Source: an uncultured Clostridia bacterium
GTDB taxonomy: Bacteria > Bacillota > Clostridia > Christensenellales > HGM11417
Length of the DNA stretch: 64,000 nucleotides
NCBI GenBank assembly: GCA_944332455.1
Contig: CALVJY010000001.1
Coordinates: 123,281-187,280 of the forward strand
Direction: 5' to 3'
Shown: one piece after another, positions 8,721 through 17,913 of the stretch
How positions within the stretch are numbered: the first letter of the stretch is position 1
Layout of the letters: each line of letters begins with the position of its first letter
Program-made: the position numbers and the translations under genes
Notes under the pieces: generated by a model
What the model was told of the DNA's origin: nothing
Seen by the model: only the letters and a program-made list of their open reading frames with translations
Database searches by the model: none

Positions 8721-9896
8721 TCATTCCCCGAAAAACAGCTTGGTGATGAAATTGAATCCGCCCTTTTTGCGGGGCTCGGCCCGCTCCAGGGCGAAGTCCA
8801 AAAGCCCGTACAGCGAACTTAAGTGCGGCTTGTTGATCTGCGGCACGTTGGGCGCCACGATGTCCACCGTCTTGCCCATGACCTGCGAGAGGTACTCCCT
8901 CGCCCCCCGCATGTAGCACACCCCGCCGCCGGTCAAAGATACGGGTACGTACTCGGGGAAGGGATAGGGGCACTCGTCCAGGCACTTTTTGAAGTACAGC
9001 CCCATGTCCTCCAGCCGGCTGGAGACCACCTCGTGGACGTCCTCCGACGGGAAGGAGAGGACCTGCTCTCCGTCCTGCACCTGATAGGTGTCCTCGGGCG
9101 AGACCTTCAGGGTCAGCTCCACCTTCCGCTTCAGGCTTTCGGCCTGCGGGAAGGGCAGATGCAGGCACTCGGTCAGATCCGCCGTGATGTGGCCGCCCCC
9201 CATGGGCACGGTCTTTAAATACAGCAGTCCGTCCCCCCGCACCACGGCCAGATTGGAGGTGATGTAGCCCACGTCCAGCAGCACGGCGTAGTTTTCCCGG
9301 GACTCCCGGTCGAACAGGAAGAGGGACTCGGCCAGCACCGAGGAGACAAATTTGACGCTGCGGATCCCGATCTCGGTCAGCAGCCTGGTGATCAGAATGA
9401 TGAACTTGCGCTCGGCCAGGGTGTAGCACAGAAAGCCCGAAAGCTTGGTGGCCGACTGTCCCACCGGCGAAAGGGTGCGGTTGTTCTCGTCCAGCACAAA
9501 GTAGACCGGGGTGCGGTTAACCACCACATAGTCCCGGTTGCCCTGAAAGATGTCCCCGCTGGCATAGAGCTCGTCCACGTCGAGGTCGGTGATCTTGCGG
9601 CGGGACCGGAAGGACAGCACGGTCTCCCGGCAGACCGAGGTGGTAAACTCCCCCGGCACCCCCACGTAGATCTCGCTGATCTGGCCCTTGACCGATTCCT
9701 CGGCAGCCAGCACCACCTGCTCCAGCTTGCTCTTCAGCTGCCCGGGCTCCAGGAATTCGCCGTCGCAAAAGCCGTCGTATTCCGTCTCGGCCGAGCCGGA
9801 AATGACGAAGGTGTTGTTGACGCCCCGGCCCCCGATCAGGATGGAGATCCTGGAGGACCCGAAGTCCAAAACCGTCTTGTCTATCTGCTTTGCCAA
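8721..9896 (-). CDS. ftsA: Cell division protein FtsA
   Basis: Actin-like ATPase that tethers FtsZ to the membrane. Seen in order: an N-terminal phosphate-binding strand (VLDFGSSRISILIGG), the SHS2/1C subdomain around residues 80-165, the second actin strand LLDVGYITSNLAVV, and the adenosine motif SLTGGGVCYMRGA. The C-terminal amphipathic tail FNFITKLFFGE is the membrane-targeting helix. About 391 aa. The start is uncertain: a GTG at 9905 overlaps the GGAGG, while a TTG at 9896 sits eight bases after it and is preferred here. A consensus promoter lies about 105 bp upstream. Confidence 0.93.
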   Translation of the reverse strand: MAKQIDKTVLDFGSSRISILIGGRGVNNTFVISGSAETEYDGFCDGEFLEPGQLKSKLEQVVLAAEESVKGQISEIYVGVPGEFTTSVCRETVLSFRSRRKITDLDVDELYASGDIFQGNRDYVVVNRTPVYFVLDENNRTLSPVGQSATKLSGFLCYTLAERKFIILITRLLTEIGIRSVKFVSSVLAESLFLFDRESRENYAVLLDVGYITSNLAVVRGDGLLYLKTVPMGGGHITADLTECLHLPFPQAESLKRKVELTLKVSPEDTYQVQDGEQVLSFPSEDVHEVVSSRLEDMGLYFKKCLDECPYPFPEYVPVSLTGGGVCYMRGAREYLSQVMGKTVDIVAPNVPQINKPHLSSLYGLLDFALERAEPRKKGGFNFITKLFFGE

Positions 9897-10000
9897 ATCA
9901 AGCACCTCCGCATGGGAACTTCACCCCCGCCCCGGCCCGCGCCCGGGTCCGGAGAAGATCGGCGCTGAAGTCCTCTTCGAATGGTTTTTTTCTTACGTCT

Positions 10001-10029
10001 ATTATATTCATTTCGACAGGATTTGTCAA
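10001..10029 (-). promoter_or_regulatory. Consensus sigma-A promoter of ftsA-ftsZ
   Basis: The reverse strand has TTGACA (10024-10029), a 17-bp spacer and TATAAT (10001-10006), both hexamers perfect. It lies just after the terminator of the preceding gene, so ftsAZ is transcribed independently of the upstream mur genes. Confidence 0.88.
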
Positions 10030-10044
10030 ACCTTTTTGGCCCCT

Positions 10045-10093
10045 GAAAAAAATCCGTTTTCCCCGGCTTTTCGGGGGTTTTCCCGGAAAACGG
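10045..10093 (-). terminator. Intrinsic terminator after the PGQPY-repeat gene
   Basis: On the reverse strand CCGTTTTCC pairs with GGAAAACGG, and a run of seven T's follows at 10046-10052. Confidence 0.85.
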
Positions 10094-10127
10094 CGGCCGG
10101 AAAGATCTGTCGTTTGAGGGGCCCGGA

Positions 10128-11495
10128 TCAGTTCTCTTCCTCCCGCCCGGAAGCGTCCTGGTCCCCGCCGGCGGAAGGCCCGGCCTGATCCTGCCTGCCG
10201 GCCTCCCCTTCCCCGGCCGCGCCGGAGAGAGGCTGCGCGGGAGCGCCGGGAGCCGTCTGTCCCGGATAAGGCTGTCCCGATTGGCCGGCGTAGGGCTGTC
10301 CCGGTTGCCCCGCATAGGGCTGGCCCTGTGGTCCTTGCTCCTGGCCCGGTTGACCGGGTTGTCCCGGATAAGGCTGTCCCGGATAGGGGCCGAAAGCCCC
10401 GGGATAAGGCTGGCCCGGAGTACCGGGAGCGGACTGACCAGGCGCGCCGGGATAGAACGGCCCGGCTTGTCCCCCGTATGGATAGCCCGGATAAACGGGA
10501 CCGGGACCAGGTTGACCGGGTTGGCCCGCATAGGGCTGCCCCTGATAGGGGCCGAAAGCCCCGGGATACGGTTGACCCGGCCCCCCGGGATAGGGTTGTC
10601 CCGGATAAGGATGACCGGGATAGGGCTGACCTGGACCAGGCTGTCCCGATTGCCCCGTATAGGGTTGCCCCGAGTACGGTTGTCCCGGATAGGGCGTTCC
10701 GGGATAAGGCTGGCCCGGAGCGCCGGGATAAAGCGGTCCGGCTTGTCCCCCGTTCGGATAGCCCGGTTGAATGGGACCGGGACCCGGCTGTCCGGGGTAA
10801 GGCTGACCCGGCTGGCCCGGATACGGTTGCCCCGCATAGGGTTGTCCCTGCGTTCCTTGCCCATCCGGTTGACCGGGCTGACCCGGATAGGGTTGTCCCG
10901 CATAGGGCTGCCGGCGGGCCGGAGGGTCCTTCAGTTCCCTGTTCCGGAAGGCGAACAGGAAAAAGGCATGGATGGAAAAGAGGAAGCCCAGCACCGTGAA
11001 GAGCGCCGGCGGCTGAGCGTCCAGCCGGGTGTAAAGGGTGTGGTGACAGATCAGGTTGAATACCTGATAGGGCACGATGCAGAGAGTCAGCAGGGACCCC
11101 AGCACGATCAGGAGCCACAGGACAGCCACAATGCCGTCCCACCATCTCTTAAAATCGGCATACCCGTTATCCCTGCATAATTTGTTAAAAACGATGATAC
11201 AAAAGGCCCAAATGAGCACGACGCCCACGATCTGGCAGGCCTCAAAGATCGCGGCCAGCGCGCCGTATCTCTTCTTGCCGGCCAGCTCGCCGACCAGGGC
11301 GGTCTGCCCCACCGGCACCCAGCAGAGGGTGGACTTTTTGCCGGCATGTTTGCAGATGCGGCGGAGGGCGATCCCCCGGAAGACATAGAGGATCACCCAG
11401 AACAGCACGTCCAGCACGATCAGGCCCAAAAGTCTGCCGAGCAGACCGGGAGCCAAATCCCTCCAAAATTCATACGTTTCGTTATAATAATACAT
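10128..11495 (-). CDS. Membrane protein with a PGQPY-repeat tail, inside the division cluster
   Basis: A 455-aa protein of unknown function. The first 195 residues contain four or five hydrophobic helices (about 17-42, 75-100, 112-140, 155-178), with the motif [17 protein letters not shown] between the first two. From about residue 197 the sequence is low complexity: dozens of [16 protein letters not shown] units, almost only Pro, Gly, Gln, Tyr and Ala, ending in an acidic tail. The ATG at 11495 follows GGGGAGG. It sits between ftsQ and ftsA and has its own strong terminator. The disordered tail may interact with wall or division proteins, but that is inference. Confidence 0.82.
   Translation of the reverse strand: MYYYNETYEFWRDLAPGLLGRLLGLIVLDVLFWVILYVFRGIALRRICKHAGKKSTLCWVPVGQTALVGELAGKKRYGALAAIFEACQIVGVVLIWAFCIIVFNKLCRDNGYADFKRWWDGIVAVLWLLIVLGSLLTLCIVPYQVFNLICHHTLYTRLDAQPPALFTVLGFLFSIHAFFLFAFRNRELKDPPARRQPYAGQPYPGQPGQPDGQGTQGQPYAGQPYPGQPGQPYPGQPGPGPIQPGYPNGGQAGPLYPGAPGQPYPGTPYPGQPYSGQPYTGQSGQPGPGQPYPGHPYPGQPYPGGPGQPYPGAFGPYQGQPYAGQPGQPGPGPVYPGYPYGGQAGPFYPGAPGQSAPGTPGQPYPGAFGPYPGQPYPGQPGQPGQEQGPQGQPYAGQPGQPYAGQSGQPYPGQTAPGAPAQPLSGAAGEGEAGRQDQAGPSAGGDQDASGREEEN
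10250..10915 (-). repeat. PGQPY-coding tandem repeat tract
   Basis: Imperfect 9-18 bp repeats with variants of CCCGGATAAGGCTGTCCCGG encode the PGQPY tail. Repeat number is likely to vary between strains. Confidence 0.85.
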
Positions 11496-11640
11496 CAATT
11501 TTTCCTCCCCTACAGTATTCTGTGCATTTCCGGACGGCGATGTCCGTCAACGTTTCAAGTTTCAAAGGGACAGACCTCGCTTGTCCTCCCGGCCCAAGTC
11601 CTGTCACCGGGCAGTCAGCCGTCCGCCTCCGCCCCCTTCC

Positions 11641-12459
11641 TCAGCGGGAGATGGTGTAGGTCAACCGCTGATTTTCGAGGTAGATGTTGACTTCGGAGTT
11701 GGCCCGCATGGAGGCGTCGGTCAGCTTGGTCAGATAGATGTCCCGGTAGACCAGGGCGCAGAACTCCCCGGTGTGGTCCTGATAGGACAGCAGGCGGAAG
11801 CGGGCGCCCTCCCGGGTGAGGACGTCGGCATTGGTCGGCAGGGTCAGATCCACCTCCTCCAGAAACTGCCGGTACTCGAACATGGTCATGGCCTCCTGAG
11901 CGCTCTCCCCGTCGGGCAGATGGGTGGTCTGCAGCCAGAGCTGGTACAGAAGATCGCTCTGGAAGGCATAGGAAAAGCTGACGGCCTGTCCGACCTCGCC
12001 GGAGGCCGTCCCCTCCGCCGTCCGCACCACGATGTTGTCCGCGGCGGTCTCCAGGGGCAGATTGGAGGCCGGGGAATCCGAGATCCTCAAAATTCGGCCG
12101 TTCCGGTCGGTGTGCAGAAAGACTTCCCCCGACTGCACGGCGTAAACTTCGTAGCGCTCGGCCACGTGGACCACCACCCGGGAGGGAAAGACCCGCTCGA
12201 CGCGCAGCACTTCGGCGTAGGGGTAAGCCTCCTCCAGCCGGTCGGCGATCTCGGTCTCGTTCAGGGCCAGGATGTTCCGGCCCCGAAGGTCCTCCAGGCT
12301 CTCCTCCATCTGGGTGGACTTCAGTTCAAAGGCCGCGTTGGACAGCCGCACCTCGATGTGCTGCACCGAAAACAGCACCCCCGAGAGCACGGCCAGGGCG
12401 GCCACCCCCACCAGCACGCAAAAGAGGATGAGGATCTTTTTGTTCTTTAAAATCTGCAT
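11641..12459 (-). CDS. ftsQ: Cell division protein FtsQ/DivIB
   Basis: A 272-aa bitopic division protein. A short cytoplasmic start (MQILKNKK) is followed by one transmembrane helix at about 9-32. The POTRA domain follows (VQHIEVRLSNAAFE through ALNETEIADRLEEAYPYAEVLRVERVFPSRVVVHVAER), then the beta domain with a conserved EVFLHTDRNGRILR. Length and layout match FtsQ/DivIB, which links FtsL/FtsB to FtsW/FtsI outside the membrane. GGAGG lies five bases before the ATG. It sits between murA and the PGQPY membrane protein. Confidence 0.9.
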   Translation of the reverse strand: MQILKNKKILILFCVLVGVAALAVLSGVLFSVQHIEVRLSNAAFELKSTQMEESLEDLRGRNILALNETEIADRLEEAYPYAEVLRVERVFPSRVVVHVAERYEVYAVQSGEVFLHTDRNGRILRISDSPASNLPLETAADNIVVRTAEGTASGEVGQAVSFSYAFQSDLLYQLWLQTTHLPDGESAQEAMTMFEYRQFLEEVDLTLPTNADVLTREGARFRLLSYQDHTGEFCALVYRDIYLTKLTDASMRANSEVNIYLENQRLTYTISR

Positions 12460-12716
12460 AATACCTCCGACGCGGCCGCAGCCGCAGGTTGGTCAGGGAC
12501 TCGCTTGAAGGCCGCCGGGCGGCAATCTTTGGGCGGTGTCACCTTAATGATGTCTAATTGTTATATACCAAAGGCTTTAAGGTCCCTTTCGCCCGGGAAG
12601 GCTTGTCCCTCCGGGCATGACCGGACGTTCAAAAATCTTTTTCAGCCCGCCTTTTTCAAAAAAACAGTTCTTTCGTTTTTCGGGAAAGGGCTTGTCCGCC
12701 CCGGCCCCGGAAGGGG

Positions 12717-13967
12717 TCAGGTCCGGCGGATGTTCCCGCCCAGCGCCGAGAGGGTGTCCTCCAGGCGTTCATAGCCCCGGTCGATGTGGCCAATGTCCCG
12801 CACCACGGTCTCCCCCTCGGCAACAAGACCTGCCAGCACCAGGGCGGCGCCCCCGCGCAGGTCGTGGGCCCTGACCTCGGCGCCGTGCAGCCGTTCCACC
12901 CCCCGCACCATGGCGATGCGGTCGCGGACGGTGATGTCCGCCCCCATGCGGATGAGTTCGGCCGCGTGCTTGAACCGGGTCTCGAAGATGGTCTCCAAAA
13001 TCATGCCCGTCCCCTCGCCCACGGTCAAAAGGGCCAGGTACTGCGCCTGGAGGTCGGTGGGAAAGCCGGGATAGGGCGAGGTCTCCACCTTATGTACGTT
13101 CCGGGGCCGCCCGTTGGCGGCTATTCTTATTTTATCATCAAAAAGGGTAATTTTGCAAGCACTTTCACGCAGTTTGAAGATCAGGGAGGAAAGATGTTCG
13201 GGAATGACATTTTTTAACAAAATTTCCCCTCCGCACATGGCGCAGGCGATCATCAGGGTGCCGGCGGCGATCCGGTCGGGTATGGGCCGGAATTCCACCC
13301 CGTGCAGTTCCTCCACCCCTTCGATCTCCACCGTGGAACAGCCCGCGCCGTACACCCTGGCCCCCATGCGGTTGAGCATGGCCTGCAGGTCCGCGATCTC
13401 CGGCTCCTTGGCCGCGTTCAGGATGCGGGTCCTGCCCTTTGCCCGGACCGCCGCCATCATGATGTTTTCGGTGGCCCCCACGCTGGGAAAGTCCAGATGC
13501 ACCAGGCCGCCCCGCATTTTCCGCCCGTCGCAGACGATGGCCCCGCCCTGTTCGGAGATCTCGGCGCCCAGGCAGGCCAGCCCCTTCAGGTGGAGGTCGA
13601 TGGGCCGAAGGCCGATGTCGCATCCCCCCGGATAGGCCACCACCGCCCGCCCGAACCGCCCCAGCATGGGGCCGAGCAGAAAGATGGAGGAGCGCAGCTC
13701 CTTGGCCGGGCCGGTGGGCATTTCGCACCGGTCGGCGGGGCCGGCGTCGATGATCAGGTCCTCTCCCTCCCGGGAGACTTCGCAGCCCAGCCCGGTCAGG
13801 ATCTCCCCCATGTTGCGGACGTCCGCAATGGCCGGGCAGCGGCGGAGGCGGACGGGTTCCCCGGTCAGAACGGCGGCGGCCATCAGGGGCAGGACGGCGT
13901 TTTTGGAGGTCTGCACTTCGACCTCTCCCCGCAGCCGGTTTCCGCCCGTTATCGCGAAGTTTCCCAT
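12717..13967 (-). CDS. murA: UDP-N-acetylglucosamine 1-carboxyvinyltransferase MurA
   Basis: A 416-aa enzyme that transfers enolpyruvate from PEP to UDP-GlcNAc, the first committed step of peptidoglycan synthesis. SKNA near residue 21 holds the conserved Lys-Asn pair. The catalytic loop YPGGCDIGLRPID keeps the Cys that fosfomycin alkylates, so the enzyme should be drug-sensitive at this site. FPTDLQAQ near residue 300 is also typical. AGGAGG precedes the ATG at 13967. The long in-frame extension further upstream is Arg/Gly-rich and looks non-coding. Bases about 13115-13225 are a local AT-rich patch inside the gene. Confidence 0.95.
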   Translation of the reverse strand: MGNFAITGGNRLRGEVEVQTSKNAVLPLMAAAVLTGEPVRLRRCPAIADVRNMGEILTGLGCEVSREGEDLIIDAGPADRCEMPTGPAKELRSSIFLLGPMLGRFGRAVVAYPGGCDIGLRPIDLHLKGLACLGAEISEQGGAIVCDGRKMRGGLVHLDFPSVGATENIMMAAVRAKGRTRILNAAKEPEIADLQAMLNRMGARVYGAGCSTVEIEGVEELHGVEFRPIPDRIAAGTLMIACAMCGGEILLKNVIPEHLSSLIFKLRESACKITLFDDKIRIAANGRPRNVHKVETSPYPGFPTDLQAQYLALLTVGEGTGMILETIFETRFKHAAELIRMGADITVRDRIAMVRGVERLHGAEVRAHDLRGGAALVLAGLVAEGETVVRDIGHIDRGYERLEDTLSALGGNIRRT

Positions 13968-14363
13968 AAAAGCTTCCTCCTGTCGTAAAAGCCTCAATAA
14001 TCCAATATATGACTTCCGGAAAATTTCGGTGCGGAAGCCGCCTGCCCTCCCTCCGCCCCTCCTGCGCGCCGGACCTCCCCTTCGTCCGCTCCGCAATTTC
14101 GACAAGAGGGGTGTGATATTTAAGAATACGGTCAGAAAGGAGAAAAAAACGATGACCCGTTTTTGATTCTGACTGCGCGCTTTACGGCGGTCGTCCGGCC
14201 GGCCTTTGGGGCCGCTCCCGGGGCGCCCCCTCCGGAGCCGGAGCCTCAGGGCTTTCGCCCGGGAGACCTCAAAAAGACAGACTCCCCGGGCCGCCTGGGC
14301 GCCGAAGAGCCTGTTCAAAATGCCTTTCCCCTTTTTCCTTTGCGATCTTACATCGTTCAATAA
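13968..14363. other. Gene-free gap between ftsW and murA
   Basis: 396 bp. On the reverse strand it contains GC-rich inverted repeats (CCCGGGGAG with CTCCCGGG) without a T-run, and AT-rich sequence just before murA (TATATTGGATTAT). I see no confident promoter, terminator or small gene. Confidence 0.5.
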
Positions 14364-15578
14364 TCATTTATTTCCCGATTTTTTCCGCCTTTTCCCCCTT
14401 GCGGCGGGCGTCTTCAGGGCGGGAAGGCGGTCCGACAGCGGGGCGGCGGAGGCCGAGATGTTCTGCAGGATGCCCATGCCGCCCAAAAAGACGGTCAGCG
14501 AGCTTCCCCCGTAGCTGATAAAGGGCAGGGGCAGGCCGGTGGGCGGAATGGAGCCGGTGACCACGGCCACGTTGACGGCCACCTGCACGGCCACCAGGGC
14601 GGTGATCCCGGCGGCCAGGTAGCAGCGGAAGCGGTCGGGGGCGTTGACGGCCGTCCGGATCCCCCGGGCGATCAGGAACAGGAACAGGCCCAGCACGCCC
14701 AGACAGCCGAACAGCCCCAGCTCCTCTCCGATGACCGAAAAGATGAAGTCGGACTCGGCGAAGGGCAGAAATTCAAACTTCTGCCGGGAATTGCCCAGGC
14801 CCACCCCGAACAGGCCGCCGCTGCCCAGTCCGTAGAGGGACTGGATGAGCTGATAGCCCTCGTCCTTGGGGTTGGCCCAGGGATCCAGAAAGGCGATGAG
14901 CCGGTTCATGCGGTAGGGCTCCAGCCAGATCAGCAGGGGGATCAGAAGCACCAGGGGCAGCGTCAGAGCCAGCAGGTGTCTGATCCTGGCCCCGCTGAAG
15001 AACAGCATGGCCATCATCACGGCGGCCACGCAGACGGTGATGGACATGTTGGGCTCGGCGATGATGAGCAGGCAGGTCGCCCCGCCCGCCCCCAGAATGG
15101 GGAGCAGGGTGGAAAACTTTTCCATTTTGCCGGCCCGGTCGGCGGCATAGGCGGCCGAAAAGATCACAAAGGCGAACTTGGCGATCTCGGAGGGCTGCAG
15201 GGTGACGCCGCCGAGGCCGATCCATCGTCTGGCGCCGTAGTTCTCCACCCCCAGCCCGGGCACGAAGACCAGGGCCAGCAAAACCTGCGAACCCCCGAAC
15301 AGGGGGAGGGCCCACTTTTTCAGCCGGTCCAGATCCAGAAAGCAAAAGAAGGCAAAGGCGCACCCCCCGGCCACGAAGCCCAGGAACTGCTTTTTGACAA
15401 AGTACAGGCTGTCCCCGGTGTCGCGCTGCGCGGTGTAGCTGGAGGCCGACCAGATCATCACCATGCCCAGCGCCGAGAGCAGGAACACGGTGACGGCGAT
15501 GCTCCAGTCCGCCCGTCTGGCCTCAAAAGGTCTGAGCAATTTCAGCAAAGCGCTCCCCCCTCTGCTCGAAATTCGCAA
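14364..15578 (-). CDS. ftsW: Septal peptidoglycan glycosyltransferase FtsW
   Basis: SEDS-family polymerase (up to 404 aa) that works with a class B PBP at the septum. About ten hydrophobic helices are visible. Family motifs are YGARRWIGLGGVTLQPSE with its downstream AKFAFVI, the large extracellular loop LIQSLYGLGSGGLFGVGLGNS, and the C-terminal TGLPLPFISYGGSS. The ATG at 15578 makes the gene overlap murD by 56 bp. A TTG at 15548 just after GGGGGGAG is a possible alternative start. The C-terminus is a short basic tail (GKRRKKSGNK). Confidence 0.93.
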   Translation of the reverse strand: MRISSRGGSALLKLLRPFEARRADWSIAVTVFLLSALGMVMIWSASSYTAQRDTGDSLYFVKKQFLGFVAGGCAFAFFCFLDLDRLKKWALPLFGGSQVLLALVFVPGLGVENYGARRWIGLGGVTLQPSEIAKFAFVIFSAAYAADRAGKMEKFSTLLPILGAGGATCLLIIAEPNMSITVCVAAVMMAMLFFSGARIRHLLALTLPLVLLIPLLIWLEPYRMNRLIAFLDPWANPKDEGYQLIQSLYGLGSGGLFGVGLGNSRQKFEFLPFAESDFIFSVIGEELGLFGCLGVLGLFLFLIARGIRTAVNAPDRFRCYLAAGITALVAVQVAVNVAVVTGSIPPTGLPLPFISYGGSSLTVFLGGMGILQNISASAAPLSDRLPALKTPAARGKRRKKSGNK

Positions 15579-16842
15579 ACTGGTCGAAGGAGGCGCACCC
15601 CGGCGAGAGCAGCAGCACCTCCCCCGGCGCGCACAGCGAAAAGGCGGTCTCGGCCGCCGCCGTGAAATCGGGCAGGCTGACGAACTTCACGCCGGCCGCC
15701 CGGGCGGCCGCTTCCATCTTCTGTCCGGCCTCGCCGTACAGCACGCAGGCCTTGACGTTGGCGGGCAGCTCCCGGAAAAAGGAAGAAAAGTCCTCTCCCT
15801 TGTCCGAGCCGCCCAGGATCTGGACCACCGGCTTTTGGAAGTTTTCGGCCGCCCGGACGGCCGCCGCCGCGTTGGTGGCCTTGGAATCGTCCACGATCTC
15901 CACCCCGTTTTTCTCCCGCACCCGCTCCAGCCGGTGGGGCAGCCCGGAAAATCCGCGCAGGGCCGAACGCACCGCCTCGTCCGAACACCCGGCCAGCTTG
16001 GCCATGGTGACGGCGCAGAGGGCGTCCGACAGGCCGAAGCGGCCGGGCAGGCGGCAGTCCTCCACTTCGGCGGTCTTTTTCTGGCAGAACAGGATGTCTC
16101 CCCGGCGGACGCAGCAGCCGTACTTGAGGCTTTTGGTCCGGGAGAAGCCGTACAGCTTGGCATAGGTGGGCAGCCGGCGGCAGCTTAAGCCCTCGTCGTC
16201 CAGATCGATGATGCAGAAGTCCTGCCGGGTCTGGTTCTGGAACAGCCGGCACTTGGCAGCATAGTAGGCCTCGACGTCGGCGTGCCGGTTGAGGTGATCG
16301 GGGGCAAAATTGACAAAGGCCGCGATGTGGGGATTGAAGGAGAGGGTCTCCTCCAACTGAAAGGAGGAGAGCTCCGCCACGATCTTGTCGAAGGGCCGGT
16401 CGGCCACCGCGCTCAGGGGCAGGCCGATGTTGCCGGCCAGAGCCGTCTTTTTCCCGTCGGCCTCCAGCATTTTGGCCAGCAGGGTGACCACGGTGGACTT
16501 GCCGTTGGTCCCCGTGACGGCCAGCACCTCCCCCTGCAGCCCCCCGAAGGCATAGTCCGGTTCGGTCCAGACCGGGATATGTAAACGCGCCAGTTCGGCC
16601 CGGGCGGGGTGCGAGGGCGGAAAGCCTGGGCTGGTCACCGCGTAATCGGGGAGGATCTCGCCAAAGTCCCGGACTTCCGCCAGAAAGGCCCCCCGCTTCA
16701 GCAGGCCGAACAGCTGCTCGGCAAAGCCGCCCTTGACGCTGTCGTCGTACAGAAAGACCAGGTCTCCCCTTCTTAAGGCCCGGTCGGCCACCGCCGTTCC
16801 GGTGACGGAGACCCCCAGCACCAGCACTTTTTTGATCTGCAT
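15523..16842 (-). CDS. murD: UDP-N-acetylmuramoyl-L-alanine--D-glutamate ligase MurD
   Basis: A 439-aa cytoplasmic Mur ligase that adds D-Glu to UDP-MurNAc-L-Ala using ATP. Domain 1 is a Rossmann fold (VLVLGVSVTGTAVA). The ATP P-loop VTGTNGKSTVVTLLAKML is near residue 110. AELSSFQLE and NFAPDHLNRH hold metal and substrate residues. DDSKATN and LLSPGCASFDQFANFEQRG are in the C-terminal domain. All the diagnostic MurD signatures are intact. GGGAGG precedes the ATG. Order is mraY, then murD, then ftsW, with short spacings or overlap, so one operon. Confidence 0.96.
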   Translation of the reverse strand: MQIKKVLVLGVSVTGTAVADRALRRGDLVFLYDDSVKGGFAEQLFGLLKRGAFLAEVRDFGEILPDYAVTSPGFPPSHPARAELARLHIPVWTEPDYAFGGLQGEVLAVTGTNGKSTVVTLLAKMLEADGKKTALAGNIGLPLSAVADRPFDKIVAELSSFQLEETLSFNPHIAAFVNFAPDHLNRHADVEAYYAAKCRLFQNQTRQDFCIIDLDDEGLSCRRLPTYAKLYGFSRTKSLKYGCCVRRGDILFCQKKTAEVEDCRLPGRFGLSDALCAVTMAKLAGCSDEAVRSALRGFSGLPHRLERVREKNGVEIVDDSKATNAAAAVRAAENFQKPVVQILGGSDKGEDFSSFFRELPANVKACVLYGEAGQKMEAAARAAGVKFVSLPDFTAAAETAFSLCAPGEVLLLSPGCASFDQFANFEQRGERFAEIAQTF

Positions 16843-16911
16843 ATCGTCATCCTCCCGAATCGAAAATAGGTTTCCCTGCCAAAGTCCGGCGGCCCGGGAC
16901 CGGGTCCCCGT

Positions 16912-17895
16912 TCACAGGCAGAAGATCAGCGTGAAGGCGCTCACCGCGGCCGTGACCGCGAAGTACAGCGCCGTGATGCGGTTTTCGTGCATGCCCTTCA
17001 TCTGCAGGTGGTGGTGGAAGGGCGCCATGAGGAAGATCCGCTTCCGGGTCAGTTTGAAGGAGGCCACCTGCAGAATGACCGAAAGGCAGCTGACCACGAA
17101 CATGACGCCGAACAGGGGGAGAAAGAGGGCGTAGGGCGTGAACAGGGCCATGGCGGCGATCAGGCCGCCCAAGGCCAGCGACCCGGTGTCCCCCATGAAC
17201 ACTCTGGCCGGAAAGGCGTTGAAGAGCAAAAAGGCCAGCAGTCCCCCCATCGCCGCCGCGCTCAGCAGGGCAAAGCCGTGCAAAATGCCGGCGCTGCCCG
17301 GATCGCCCAGTTCCTCGGCCGAGCGGATGCCCAGGGCCAGCAGGACGAAGAAGGCGAGCAGATACCCCAGCACGGTCCGGGCGGCCAGCCCGTCCAGGCC
17401 GTCGGTCAGGTTGACGCCGTTGGTGGCGGCCAGAAAGACGAACACCGCAAAGGGCAGGTACCATCCCCCCAGATCCAGCGAGCCTCCCGCGAACGGCAGG
17501 ACCAGCCGGGTGCCAAGTTCCCGGGCATAAAAAGCCGCGATGCAGGCGATGATCAGCTGGAATCCCGCCTTCTGCCAGGCCGACAGCCCCTTGTTGTTCC
17601 CCCTCCGCACCTTTAAAAAGTCATCCAGAAAGCCGACCACGCCGTAGCTGAGCATGATGGCCAGCGCCAGCAGGACGGGATGGGAGCCGAGGGCAAAGGG
17701 GAGGACGGCCAGCGTGATGCCCAGAATGAAGATCCACCCGCCCATGGTGGGGGTCCCGGCTTTTGAGCTGTGTTCGGCCACATAGTGCAAAATGGGCTGC
17801 CCGGCCTTCCGCCGCCGCAGGAAGGGGATCAGGATCCCGCCCGCGATCAGCGAGAGCAAAAAGGAGGCCAGCAGGATGATCAGGTCTTGTCTCAT
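16912..17895 (-). CDS. mraY: Phospho-N-acetylmuramoyl-pentapeptide-transferase MraY
   Basis: A 327-aa polytopic enzyme that makes lipid I from UDP-MurNAc-pentapeptide and undecaprenyl phosphate. Ten hydrophobic segments are apparent. Catalytic or metal motifs: the Asp pair in GFLDDFLKVRRGNNKGLS, the NLTDGLDGLA loop, and the His cluster in APFHHHLQMKGMHENRI. Length is slightly short but complete. The ATG at 17895 has GGGGAAG five bases upstream; a GTG two codons earlier is less likely. It begins 18 bases after murE. Confidence 0.96.
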   Translation of the reverse strand: MRQDLIILLASFLLSLIAGGILIPFLRRRKAGQPILHYVAEHSSKAGTPTMGGWIFILGITLAVLPFALGSHPVLLALAIMLSYGVVGFLDDFLKVRRGNNKGLSAWQKAGFQLIIACIAAFYARELGTRLVLPFAGGSLDLGGWYLPFAVFVFLAATNGVNLTDGLDGLAARTVLGYLLAFFVLLALGIRSAEELGDPGSAGILHGFALLSAAAMGGLLAFLLFNAFPARVFMGDTGSLALGGLIAAMALFTPYALFLPLFGVMFVVSCLSVILQVASFKLTRKRIFLMAPFHHHLQMKGMHENRITALYFAVTAAVSAFTLIFCL

Positions 17896-17913
17896 AGGCA
17901 CTTCCCCGCGATG

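Noticed and set aside
13968..14360. N-terminal extension of MurA to 547 residues
   Set aside because: Rich in Arg and Gly, no ribosome site, no homology to MurA; the ATG at 13967 has AGGAGG at the right distance.
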